Shown: one piece after another, positions 53,064 to 60,847 of the stretch
Layout of the letters: the number at the start of each line of letters is the position of its first letter
Numbering within the stretch: position 1 is the stretch's first letter
Source: Bosea sp. OAE506
GTDB taxonomy: Bacteria > Pseudomonadota > Alphaproteobacteria > Rhizobiales > Beijerinckiaceae
Reading direction: 5' to 3'
Assembly: GCF_040546595.1 (NCBI RefSeq)
Contig: NZ_JBEPOB010000001.1
Span: 4,217,001-4,281,000 of the forward strand
Length of the DNA stretch: 64,000 bases
Program-made: the position numbers and the translations under genes
Notes under the pieces: model-generated
What the model was told of the DNA's origin: nothing
The model's input: the letters and a program-made list of their open reading frames with translations, nothing else
Databases searched by the model: none

Positions 53064-54430
53064 GCGGCACCGCCCTGGCGAACCGCGTCGAAGAAATCGT
53101 CCCCGCCGACCTGGCCGCCCTTGAGCACCAGCTCGAGCCCGTCCCGTTCCGGCTGGGGCGCATGGGCGCGGCAGAGCGGTGAGCCGGGCGCCATCGGCGC
53201 GATGGCCGTCAGCGCATCGATGCCGAGTTGGGCTGCCGCATGGCTCGAGGTGTCGCCGCCCGAGATCACCGCGCGCGTCAGGCGGGTCTCGCGAAGCACG
53301 CGATCGAGAATGGTGCCGAGCGCCGCGCCGATCCGGTCGTTGACCGCCTCGATCGTGAGGCCTGCAACAGCCACCGCCTCGCGCAGCCGCGCCACCGCCG
53401 GATCGTCCGGCCCCTGGGCTGAGAAGACGAGCGGGCTTTGGCCTTCCGCCAGCGCCGCCAGCGCGCGCTGGGTGGCAGTCTCGATCTCGCTCTCCCAGGC
53501 ACGGGAATCGACCGCGTGCTCGGGCGCGATGCGGATCGGCGCAAAGCCCCGCTCCTGCGCCGTGGCGATCTGGCGGGCGGTGACCGGCGAAACCGAGCCC
53601 GAGACGACGGCGATCTGCGCGACGGCTCCCGGCGAAGCCAGGGCGGGTGCCGCAGGCAGCAGGCCCGCGGCGCGCCAATGCGCCACGAGCGCCGCCTCGA
53701 CGCCCTGCGAGCCGATGGCGAAACAGGGCTGCCCCCCGCGCTGCCAGAGGAGGCGGCCCGCCTCCTCCAGGGTCTGCGCATCCATGACGTCGATCGAGAC
53801 GATGGCTGCGCCCTCCGCGAGGGCGGCGTCCAGCGCAGCGTCACCCGCGCCCCGCTTCATCGCGACGAAATCGACGAGGCCGATGGGCAACTGCGTCTGG
53901 CGCGCGAGATGGCGGCCGAGATCGGCCTCGTCCATCGGCGTCACCGGGTGGCGCGCCATGACGGGATGCCGGTCGAGCCGGTAGCCGCGGCCATGGGCGA
54001 GCGCGAAGAGATGGCCGAAGCTCTGGAAGCGGCCCATGCCGGGCTCGCCGACGACGAGCGGAATCCAGCCGTCGAAGACCCCCGCACCGATCTCCGCTGC
54101 CCGCCCGATCGAGCCGATATGGGGTGCGGAATCGAAGGTGGAGCAGACCTTGTAATGGAAGACGGGGGCTCCGAGCGCTTTCAGGCCGGCGAAGATCGGC
54201 GGCAGGTGCTCGTCCATCCAGGCCGGGCTGCGCGAGCGCGCGACACCGGCAATGCCGATGCCGCGACAGTGCCGGAAAGCGGACAGACGCTCCGCCGTCG
54301 GCGGGGCGAGGAACAGCACCGTCTCGAGCCCGGCGAAGGCGAGCGCCTCCATCGAGGCCGACGAGCCGGTGAAATCATCGCCGTAGAAGGCGACGAGCGG
54401 CCCCGCCGGGAGCGGGCGCGTCGCGCTCAC
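53060..54430 (-). CDS. Four-carbon acid sugar kinase family protein (DUF1537; OiaK/OtnK-like)
   Basis: 456 aa, cytoplasmic ATP-dependent kinase. The N-terminal domain starts LVAFYGDDFTGSSASMEAL (sugar-acid site). The C-terminal nucleotide domain has VVSGSVSPVTARQI and VISGGDTSSHA. The GTG start at 54430 overlaps the stop of the RuBisCO-like gene (GTGA). In characterised pathways such kinases phosphorylate 3-oxo-tetronate, threonate, erythronate or 3-oxo-isoapionate. Pairing with a RuBisCO-like protein most resembles 3-oxo-isoapionate kinase (OiaK); the substrate is inferred. Confidence 0.88.
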   Translation of the reverse strand: MSATRPLPAGPLVAFYGDDFTGSSASMEALAFAGLETVLFLAPPTAERLSAFRHCRGIGIAGVARSRSPAWMDEHLPPIFAGLKALGAPVFHYKVCSTFDSAPHIGSIGRAAEIGAGVFDGWIPLVVGEPGMGRFQSFGHLFALAHGRGYRLDRHPVMARHPVTPMDEADLGRHLARQTQLPIGLVDFVAMKRGAGDAALDAALAEGAAIVSIDVMDAQTLEEAGRLLWQRGGQPCFAIGSQGVEAALVAHWRAAGLLPAAPALASPGAVAQIAVVSGSVSPVTARQIATAQERGFAPIRIAPEHAVDSRAWESEIETATQRALAALAEGQSPLVFSAQGPDDPAVARLREAVAVAGLTIEAVNDRIGAALGTILDRVLRETRLTRAVISGGDTSSHAAAQLGIDALTAIAPMAPGSPLCRAHAPQPERDGLELVLKGGQVGGDDFFDAVRQGGAA

Positions 54431-55686
54431 GCCGCGATCTCCAGCGCCCGGCCGAGTTCGGGATGGGTACGCGCGTGCTCGGCCAGCGGGATTCCGGCGA
54501 TTGCCGCCGCCCAAGCCTCGCGCAGCGAGCGCACACCTGCCGCAACGCCGTCGGGATGGGCCATCACGCCGCCGCCGGCCGTCATGATCAGGTCGGTGCT
54601 GCCGAGCGCGGCATAGGTGCCGTGCGCCTGCCGCGCCGTCTGGCCCGACGAGAAGACCGGCATGACCGTGCAGGGCTTGTCGGCGAACATCGGCGTCAGG
54701 CATTCGCGCGCCGAGGCGACGACGCTGTCGTCGGTCTCCGAGAACTTGTTGGAGAGCCCGTTGACATGCATGTGGTCGGCCCCCGCCAGACGCCAGAGCT
54801 TCTGCCAGGCGACATAGGACCAGCCCAACATCGGGTGGCGCGAGAGATAGCCCCAGCCATTGCGATGGGCGTGGATCGGCAGCTGTGCGAAGCGCCCCAG
54901 TTCGATCATCCCGACGAGGCCAACCGAGTTCAGGCTCGCCATCAGGCAGGTGGCGCCGTGGGCGAGCAGGGTGTCGTGGCGGCGGCGCATCTGGTCGAGA
55001 TCGCCGGTCAGGTTGAAGGCGAACATCGGCTTACGGCCCGTGCGGTCGGCATGGCGCTCGACCACCGCCATCACCGCGGCGACGCGCTGGTCGAAGGGAC
55101 AGGCCGGCCCGTCCGACTGCAACTCGTCGTCCTTGATGAAGTCGATTCCGGCGCCGCAGAGCTCGTCGACAAGCGCAGCGGTCGCGGCCGGATCGAGGCC
55201 GACGCTGGGCTTGATGATCGTGCCGATCAGCGGGCGGCCCTCCACCCCGGCGAGGCGCCGCGTGCCGGCGACGCCGAAACGCGGGCCGGGATAGGCCTCG
55301 CCGAAGGCCGCCGGCAGGCGGATGTCGAGGATCCGCAGGCCGCTGGCGCATTTCAGCTCGAACAGATTGCCGGCGACGGTGGCGACGAGGTTGGGCAGAG
55401 AGGGACCGATCGTGGCCAGCGGCCAGGACAGGGTGACGCGTGCCCGGGTGATGCGCTCATCCGGAGGGCTTGGAACATTGGAAGGCAGCGAGCGGCCCGG
55501 AACGTCACGCTCCAGGATCTCGAGCGCCACCACCCGTGCGGAGGCGCGCTCCTTCAGCTCCGGCGTCTCGCCGGGGATGGCGACGAAGGTGCCGCTCGAT
55601 TGCTCGCCCGCCATGGTCTCGGCGGCGCGCGCGGGGTCGATGGGGGTCTCCAGCAGATAATCGGCCTCGAAGCGGTCCGTCAGCAT
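54427..55686 (-). CDS. RuBisCO-like protein (probable 3-oxo-isoapionate-4-phosphate-type decarboxylase/transcarboxylase)
   Basis: 419 aa, RuBisCO large-subunit fold. Retained: Lys159 (GTIIKPSVGL, equivalent of Lys175), the carbamate lysine Lys185 with Asp187 and Glu188 in DFIKDDE, His residues in HAHRNG and HMHVNG, and the phosphate-binding TAGGG at 369-373. Missing: the loop-6 lysine that positions CO2 in true RuBisCO; that region reads MPVFSSGQTARQAH. So it is a RuBisCO-like protein and not a CO2-fixing enzyme. The kinase neighbour supports the OiaX/OiaT-type role over the enolase of methionine salvage; the exact reaction is inferred. Confidence 0.9.
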   Translation of the reverse strand: MLTDRFEADYLLETPIDPARAAETMAGEQSSGTFVAIPGETPELKERASARVVALEILERDVPGRSLPSNVPSPPDERITRARVTLSWPLATIGPSLPNLVATVAGNLFELKCASGLRILDIRLPAAFGEAYPGPRFGVAGTRRLAGVEGRPLIGTIIKPSVGLDPAATAALVDELCGAGIDFIKDDELQSDGPACPFDQRVAAVMAVVERHADRTGRKPMFAFNLTGDLDQMRRRHDTLLAHGATCLMASLNSVGLVGMIELGRFAQLPIHAHRNGWGYLSRHPMLGWSYVAWQKLWRLAGADHMHVNGLSNKFSETDDSVVASARECLTPMFADKPCTVMPVFSSGQTARQAHGTYAALGSTDLIMTAGGGVMAHPDGVAAGVRSLREAWAAAIAGIPLAEHARTHPELGRALEIAA

Positions 55687-55699
55687 CGATCGCGTCCTC

Positions 55700-56494
55700 T
55701 CAGGCCACGCGGCAGGTCAGGCCGCCATCGACCGGCAGCGCCACGCCGTTGATGTAGGCCGCTTCGTCGGAGGCGAGGAACAGCGCCGCATGGGCGATGT
55801 CCCAGGCCGTGCCCATCTTGCCCGTCGGGCTGGCGGCGTCGCGGGCCGCGATCATCTCTTCGGTGCTGGCATACTGCCCGGCGATCTGCTGGTGGATCAG
55901 CGGGGTGTTCATCATGCCCGGCATGATCGCGTTCACGCGGATGCCCTCGCGGGCATATTGCAGCGCCAGCCCCATGGTGAAGTTGTTCACAGCCGCCTTG
56001 GCCGCGTAATAGGCGCTGTAGGGATAGCCGGTGTAGCGGATCGCAGCGACCGAGGAGACATTGATGATCGCGCCCTTCTTCCGGGCGAGCATATGCGGCA
56101 GCACATGCTTGGCGGCGAGGAAGCAGGTGGTGACGTTGAGATCGAGCGTGCGGTGCCAGTCGGCCTCGTCGAGCTCGATCGGCCCGCCCATCCCGGCATA
56201 GCCGACATTGTTGTGCAGCACGTCGATCCGGCCATGGGCCGCGACGATGTCGGCGACCAGTGCAGCGACCTCGTCGGAGCGCGTGGCGTCGCAGGCATGG
56301 GCGCTGGCGCGGCCACCCTCGGCGGTGATGATGGCGACCGTCTCTTCAGCGGCAGCGCGGTTGACGTCGACACAGGCGACCTGGGCGCCCTCCCGGGCGA
56401 AGATAGCCGCCGTGGCCTTGCCATTGCCCCAGCCGGGCCCGACCGAGCCGGCACCGAAGACGATCGCGATCCTGTCCTGAAGCCGTCCGGCCAT
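55700..56494 (-). CDS. SDR family oxidoreductase
   Basis: 264 aa. The cofactor loop is unusual: [14 protein letters not shown] in place of TGxxxGIG. NNVG replaces NNAG; the catalytic Ser is in INVSSVAAIR and Tyr/Lys in YSAYYAAKA. The C-terminus is LPVDGGLTCRVA. It opens the minus-strand operon, 13 bases before the RuBisCO-like gene, and is divergent from a LysR gene. A close paralogue is at 58740. The ATG at 56494 begins MAGRLQDRIAIVFGAG. Confidence 0.9.
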   Translation of the reverse strand: MAGRLQDRIAIVFGAGSVGPGWGNGKATAAIFAREGAQVACVDVNRAAAEETVAIITAEGGRASAHACDATRSDEVAALVADIVAAHGRIDVLHNNVGYAGMGGPIELDEADWHRTLDLNVTTCFLAAKHVLPHMLARKKGAIINVSSVAAIRYTGYPYSAYYAAKAAVNNFTMGLALQYAREGIRVNAIMPGMMNTPLIHQQIAGQYASTEEMIAARDAASPTGKMGTAWDIAHAALFLASDEAAYINGVALPVDGGLTCRVA

Positions 56495-56696
56495 GCCTGC
56501 CTCCAGCCACGGCACCACGGCACCGCGGGAGCGGAGCCTGGAACACTCGGCGTTTCCTCTCGGCGGGCGTCTGACGGTCTCGACGGGGCGCCGCTCCGGC
56601 ACCCCCTCTCCTCGCGTCTCCGGCCCTGCTCGTTTCTGTCGTTGAACACAGGCTAAGGCAGGAGACCGCGGAAACGACATCCCAATTCGGCGCCGG

Positions 56697-56721
56697 CTGC
56701 TGTAAGATTTTCTCACAGCAG
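56697..56721. promoter_or_regulatory. LysR-type box CTGCTGT-N11-ACAGCAG
   Basis: Perfect 7-base arms around an 11-base AT-rich spacer, with the T-N11-A spacing of LysR sites (T56703 and A56715). It ends 12 bases before the LysR ATG at 56734. It is probably the autoregulatory site, from which the divergent acid-sugar operon could also be controlled. The rest of this 239-base region shows no other clear element. Confidence 0.6.
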
Positions 56722-56733
56722 AAAGGGTCGCCT

Positions 56734-57606
56734 ATGGCTTCGCCCCGCCTCCCCCTCAACGCGCTGCGCGCCTTCGAAGCGACGGCGCGGCTCAACAGCA
56801 TGTCCGCGGCAGCGGCGGAACTGGGCGTGACCCATGGCGCGATCAGCCGGCATGTCCGCAGCCTGGAAACGGAGTTGGGCGTGCCGCTGCTGAAGCGGCT
56901 GCCGAAATCCGTCGAGCCCACGGTACAGGGCGGGCAGCTCGCTGCAACACTGGGCGACGCCTTCGCGCGGATGCAGCAGGGCGTCGCGGCACTGGCGCCG
57001 CTGCCGCTCACCCTCTCCTGCTCGGCGACCATCAGCATGCACTGGCTGATTCCCCGGCTCGGAGAGTTCAAGCGCGCCAATCCGGATGTCGAGATCCGGC
57101 TCAACCTCAACTATGGCGAGGTCGACTTCCTGCGCGACGAGATCAGCCTCGCGATCCGCTCGACCATGTTCAAGGCGCCGCACGAGGTGATCATCCGGCC
57201 GCTGTTGCGCGAGCGCGTCGGCCCGGTCTGTCACCCCGATTATGCGCAACGGCTCGGGCTGAAGCAGCCCGCCGACCTGGCGCAGGCGCGGCTGCTGGGC
57301 ACAGCGACGCGGGTCAACGCCTGGCGGGAATGGATGGAGGCTTTCGGCTATCGCGGCGAGCCGCTGCAGCCGCAGGACAATTTCGACCATTTCTATCTGC
57401 AGAACCAGGCGGCGGCCTGCGGGCTGGGAGTCGCGATCGCGCCCGAGATCCTGGTCGAGAGTGAGATTGCACGCGGCCATCTCGTCGCGCCCTTCGGCTT
57501 CGTCGACGGGCCGCACGAGCTCAATCTCTGGATCGCGCCGCATCTGCGCAGCCGGCCGGACGTGAAGCGTCTGGCGAACTGGATCGAGCAGACGATGCGC
57601 GCGTGA
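56734..57606 (+). CDS. LysR family transcriptional regulator (GcvA-like)
   Basis: 290 aa. The helix-turn-helix segment is LPLNALRAFEATARLNSMSA then LGVTHGAISRHVRSLE, of the GcvA/AmpR subgroup. The effector domain has SATISMHWLIPRLGEF. It is divergent from the SDR/RuBisCO-like operon and preceded by a LysR box. It probably activates that operon when an acid-sugar intermediate is present (inference). Confidence 0.93.
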   Translation: MASPRLPLNALRAFEATARLNSMSAAAAELGVTHGAISRHVRSLETELGVPLLKRLPKSVEPTVQGGQLAATLGDAFARMQQGVAALAPLPLTLSCSATISMHWLIPRLGEFKRANPDVEIRLNLNYGEVDFLRDEISLAIRSTMFKAPHEVIIRPLLRERVGPVCHPDYAQRLGLKQPADLAQARLLGTATRVNAWREWMEAFGYRGEPLQPQDNFDHFYLQNQAAACGLGVAIAPEILVESEIARGHLVAPFGFVDGPHELNLWIAPHLRSRPDVKRLANWIEQTMRA

Positions 57607-57625
57607 ACCTGCCGCCAGAGCAGGG

Positions 57626-57913
57626 TCAGGACAGGCGCCGGTCCTGGATGTCGGCGATGCGCTCGAGCAGCGCGCGATGCTCGGCCAGCATCTCCTGAAG
57701 CGGCGTGAGAGGCCGGAAGGCGCGCTGATCCAGCGCCTCCTCGCCCTCCTCCGCCCAGGCATCGATCGCCGCATCGGCCGCCGCGAGATGCCGCGACGAC
57801 GGTGACGCCCGATCGGCACCGGCGTCGTCGCGGGCGATGGCGATGGCAATTGCGCCGCGCAGCCGCTGCTCCGCCGCCATCACCGCCTCGAGTTCGTCGG
57901 TATAGCTCGCCAT
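57626..57913 (-). CDS. Small helical hypothetical protein
   Basis: 95 aa, no signal peptide, rich in Ala, Glu and Asp, predicted helical throughout (LEAVMAAEQRLRGAIAIAI; LQEMLAEHRALLERIADIQ). I recognise no family. It lies 16 bases downstream of the secreted Tyr/Arg-rich protein gene on the same strand and converges on the LysR gene. Codon usage looks like its neighbours, so it is probably real. Confidence 0.5.
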   Translation of the reverse strand: MASYTDELEAVMAAEQRLRGAIAIAIARDDAGADRASPSSRHLAAADAAIDAWAEEGEEALDQRAFRPLTPLQEMLAEHRALLERIADIQDRRLS

Positions 57914-57929
57914 CGCGCGCGGCCGGCCG

Positions 57930-58379
57930 CTACTGGATGACGCCGCGCTTGTCCAAGCCGTCGATATTGCAACGGCAGGGTGCGCCGCGCGGGGCCGGCG
58001 GCGTCGGGCAGGTTCCGCGCGAGGTCACGCAGTAGGCGCCGCCGCGGCCACCCTCGCGATAGCGCGGGCGCTCCTCATAGTAGCGGGGCCGCTCCTCCTC
58101 GTAGCGCGGACGGCGCTCGTAGCCCCGGTCGTAGCCGCGATCATATCCCCGGTCATAGCCCCGACGGTCGTAGTCGCGGTCGTAACCGCGATCATAGCGG
58201 CTGTCGGGCTGGGCCTGCTGCTGCCACTGCCGCTGCTGGGGCGGCGGTGCGGGCGGAGCCTCGCGCCCGGCGCCCTGGCGGATGCTGGCGAAGGGATCAT
58301 AAACCTGGGCGCCCGCCGGCAGGGCGCCGAGCAGCAGCGCGCCGGCGACGACGACCCGAACGAGCTTTGACATCATCAT
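57930..58379 (-). CDS. Secreted Tyr/Asp/Arg-rich repeat protein
   Basis: 149 aa. An N-terminal signal peptide (VRVVVAGALLLGALPAGAQ) is followed by a Pro/Gln-rich stretch and then about seven tandem YDRGYDR-like units (residues about 61-86), then PRYEEERPRY units. The C-terminal 40 residues have four cysteines (YCVTSRGTC; PCRCNIDG). Three ATGs in a row at 58373-58379 leave the start open by two codons; AGGAGA lies just upstream. The tail resembles a small disulfide-bonded domain. No function is assigned; it may be an envelope or matrix protein. Confidence 0.65.
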   Translation of the reverse strand: MMMSKLVRVVVAGALLLGALPAGAQVYDPFASIRQGAGREAPPAPPPQQRQWQQQAQPDSRYDRGYDRDYDRRGYDRGYDRGYDRGYERRPRYEEERPRYYEERPRYREGGRGGAYCVTSRGTCPTPPAPRGAPCRCNIDGLDKRGVIQ

Positions 58380-58507
58380 TCCGTCTCCTGACCTGGGCCC
58401 GTCTCGTCGCGTCGACCGCGCGGATGGCCGTTGCGTCTTTCCTAGCCGGCGCCGGATGAATGGCGGCTGAAACGCGCCACGGCTGAGGGGGCACCGGCCG
58501 GCACGCG

Positions 58508-58747
58508 TCAGGCTTCCGGGTCACGTTCCTGTGACGGCAGGCCGCTCTCGCTGGCCTCCACCGGCTCGCCGGGAATCACGTAGGATCCCTTCAACCAGCG
58601 GCCGAGATCGATATCGGCGCAGCGCGCCGAACAGAAGGGCTTGTAGCGGGGCTGCGCCGGCTTGCCGCAGTTGGCGCAGGGCTTGAGCGACGGGGCACTG
58701 GTGACCGACGGGCTGGCCGCCGGCGGGGTGTTCTCGTTATCAGCCAT
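58508..58747 (-). CDS. yacG: DNA gyrase inhibitor YacG
   Basis: 79-aa zinc protein that binds GyrB. The four zinc-ligand cysteines are in place: Cys24 and Cys27 (CANCGK), Cys39 and Cys43 (FCSARC), followed by [16 protein letters not shown], which is diagnostic. The ATG at 58747 overlaps the end of the upstream SDR by 8 bases. Usual neighbours (maf) are 4 kb away here. Confidence 0.92.
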   Translation of the reverse strand: MADNENTPPAASPSVTSAPSLKPCANCGKPAQPRYKPFCSARCADIDLGRWLKGSYVIPGEPVEASESGLPSQERDPEA

Positions 58748-59561
58748 ATTTGAGCGTGATCCCTCCATCGACGACCATTTCGAGGCCGGTGACATAGCGC
58801 GCCTCGTCGCTGGCCAGGAACAAGGCGGCGTAGGCGACGTCCCAGGCCTCGCCCATATGGCCCATCGGGACCTGCGCGTCACGCGCCGCCCACATCGCCT
58901 CGACATCGCCCTCGCCATAGGCCTCGGCGAGACCGGCGGAATGCTCGACCATCGGCGTCTTCATCAGCCCGGGCAGGATCGCGTTCACCCGGATCTTCTG
59001 GGCTGCGTATTGCACGGCGGTGGTGCGGGTGAGCTGGTTCAGAGCGGCCTTGGTCGCGGAGTAACTGGCATAGGGCACGCCGGTGTAACGGATCGAGGCG
59101 ATCGAGGAGATGTTGATGATCGAGCCGCCCTCCCCGCTCTCCTCGAACTGGCGCTGCATCACCGGGATGACATGCTTCATAGCCAGGAAGGCGCCGGTCA
59201 GGTTGACCTTGAAGACGCGGTCCCAGACCTCCTCGGACAGTTCGACGACGCCGCCGACCTCGGCGATGCCGACATTGTTGTCGAGGATATCGATGCGGCC
59301 ATAGCGGCCAAGCGTGCGGCCGACGAGATCGGCGACCTGATCGGCCCGCGTCACATCGGCCTGGACAGCGAAGGCCTGGCCGCCCTCGTTCTGGATGATC
59401 GCCGCGGTCTCCTCCGCCGCATCGCGGTTGATGTCGGCGCAGATCACCTTGGCGCCTTCGCGGGCGAAGACCGTGGCGGTGGCCTTGCCATTGCCCCAGC
59501 CGGGCCCGATCGACCCCGCCCCGGCGACGATCGCGACCTTGCCTCTCAGACGTCCCGACAT
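58740..59561 (-). CDS. SDR family oxidoreductase, paralogue of 55700-56494
   Basis: 273 aa. It shares the unusual cofactor loop [37 protein letters not shown], and [19 protein letters not shown] with the SDR at 55700, so the two are recent paralogues. The C-terminus is [12 protein letters not shown]. The ATG at 59561 ([14 protein letters not shown]) is chosen by homology. It lies upstream of yacG with an 8-base overlap and is divergent from bciA. Substrate unknown; it may act with the RuBisCO-like pathway (inference). Confidence 0.9.
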   Translation of the reverse strand: MSGRLRGKVAIVAGAGSIGPGWGNGKATATVFAREGAKVICADINRDAAEETAAIIQNEGGQAFAVQADVTRADQVADLVGRTLGRYGRIDILDNNVGIAEVGGVVELSEEVWDRVFKVNLTGAFLAMKHVIPVMQRQFEESGEGGSIINISSIASIRYTGVPYASYSATKAALNQLTRTTAVQYAAQKIRVNAILPGLMKTPMVEHSAGLAEAYGEGDVEAMWAARDAQVPMGHMGEAWDVAYAALFLASDEARYVTGLEMVVDGGITLKYG

Positions 59562-59755
59562 GCGTATCCTCCCCGGCGCGCCCTTGTGAGACGGGCTGCG
59601 TCCGCGCGCACAGGATCGGAGCTTGTGGAGCCTCGCGCAAGGCGGCGGCCTCGCGGGCTCTTGCCAGAGGCGACGACAGCCGCTCTGATCCACCCGAGTT
59701 CCATCCCGCCCGCGCCGGCGATGCGACGTTGATCGAGAGGAACGCAGCGCAGCCC

Positions 59756-60787
59756 ATGCCACCGCTCGACCGCGCAATCGACGAGCCCCTGGCGAGCCGC
59801 CGCAAACGGGTTTGCCTCGTCGGGGCGACCGGGACCATCGGCCGTGCCACGGCCGGGGCGCTACTGCGACAAGAGCATGAGGTCGTGTGCCTCGTCCGGC
59901 CGCAAAGCCAGGGCGCAGCCGTGCCGGGCCGGCCGGCGACCGCCCGCCTTCCTCAGGACGTGACCGTAAGGGCGGTCGATCTGTCAGACGCGGCGACCCT
60001 GGCCCGCGACGGGTTTACGGGAGAGCGCTTCGACGCGGTGGTGTCCTGTATGGCCTCGCGCACGGGTGCACCCGCAGATGCCTGGGCCGTCGACCATCGC
60101 GCGCATCTGAACGTGCTCGAAGCCGCAAAGCGGGCTGGCGTCCCGCATTTCGTGCTGCTCTCGGCGATCTGCGTTCAGAAGCCGGTCCTCGCCTTCCAGC
60201 AGGCGAAACTCGCCTTCGAGGCGGCTCTGATCGACTCCGGGCTGCGCTATTCGATCGTCCGGCCGACCGCCTTCTTCAAGTCGCTGTCGGGGCAGATCGA
60301 GCGCGTCCGCGCGGGCAAGCCCTTCCTGCTCTTCGGCGACGGCACGCTCACCGCCTGCAAGCCGATCAGCGACGGGGACCTCGCGAGTTTCATCGCAGGC
60401 TGCCTCGATGACGAGAGTCGGTGGAACCGCATCCTGCCGATCGGTGGTCCAGGCGAGGCGATCACACCGCGCCAGCAGGGCGAAGCGCTGTTTGCGATGC
60501 TGGGCCGCCCTGCCCGCTTCCGCCAGGTTCCTGTCGCGCTGCTCGACGGGATCATCGCCGCCCTGAGCCTTGCCGGCGCCCTTGTGCCGTCGCTGGCGGC
60601 AAAAGCCGAACTGGCGCGGATCGGCCGCTACTACGCCACCGAATCCATGCTGGTACTGGACCCGGCGACCGGCCGCTACGATGCCGCGGCCACGCCCTCG
60701 ACCGGGTCGGAAACCCTGTTCGATTTCTACCGTTCGGTCCTGGGCGGGGCCGCCGCGCCGGAGCGGGGCGACCACGCGGTGTTCTGA
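59756..60787 (+). CDS. bciA: Divinyl (proto)chlorophyllide a 8-vinyl reductase, BciA type
   Basis: About 343 aa, NADPH-dependent reductase of the 8-vinyl group of chlorophyllide precursors in bacteriochlorophyll synthesis. Evidence: Rossmann loop CLVGATGTIGRAT and the long BciA-specific segments DAVVSCMASRTGAP, FVLLSAICVQKPVLAFQQAK, YSIVRPTAFFKSLSGQIERV, TLTACKPISDGDLASF and RIGRYYATESMLVLDPATG. The ATG at 59756 is preferred; an upstream TTG at 59729 is in frame. No other photosynthesis gene is in the window, so its role depends on genes elsewhere. Confidence 0.85.
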   Translation: MPPLDRAIDEPLASRRKRVCLVGATGTIGRATAGALLRQEHEVVCLVRPQSQGAAVPGRPATARLPQDVTVRAVDLSDAATLARDGFTGERFDAVVSCMASRTGAPADAWAVDHRAHLNVLEAAKRAGVPHFVLLSAICVQKPVLAFQQAKLAFEAALIDSGLRYSIVRPTAFFKSLSGQIERVRAGKPFLLFGDGTLTACKPISDGDLASFIAGCLDDESRWNRILPIGGPGEAITPRQQGEALFAMLGRPARFRQVPVALLDGIIAALSLAGALVPSLAAKAELARIGRYYATESMLVLDPATGRYDAAATPSTGSETLFDFYRSVLGGAAAPERGDHAVF

Positions 60788-60801
60788 GATCGAGGAGCCG
60801 A

Positions 60802-60828
60802 GGCGCGCCGGTCGGATCAACCGGCGCG
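60802..60828. terminator. Bidirectional hairpin terminator
   Basis: Perfect 10-bp stem GCGCGCCGGT / ACCGGCGCGC with a 7-base loop, between the convergent ends of bciA (60787) and the chemoreceptor gene (60848). There is no T-run. Confidence 0.55.
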
Positions 60829-60847
60829 CTCCGGCGTAATCCTCGCG

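Noticed and set aside
54427..55686. True CO2-fixing RuBisCO large subunit
   Set aside because: The loop-6 lysine is absent, no small subunit or phosphoribulokinase is nearby, and the partner is an acid-sugar kinase.
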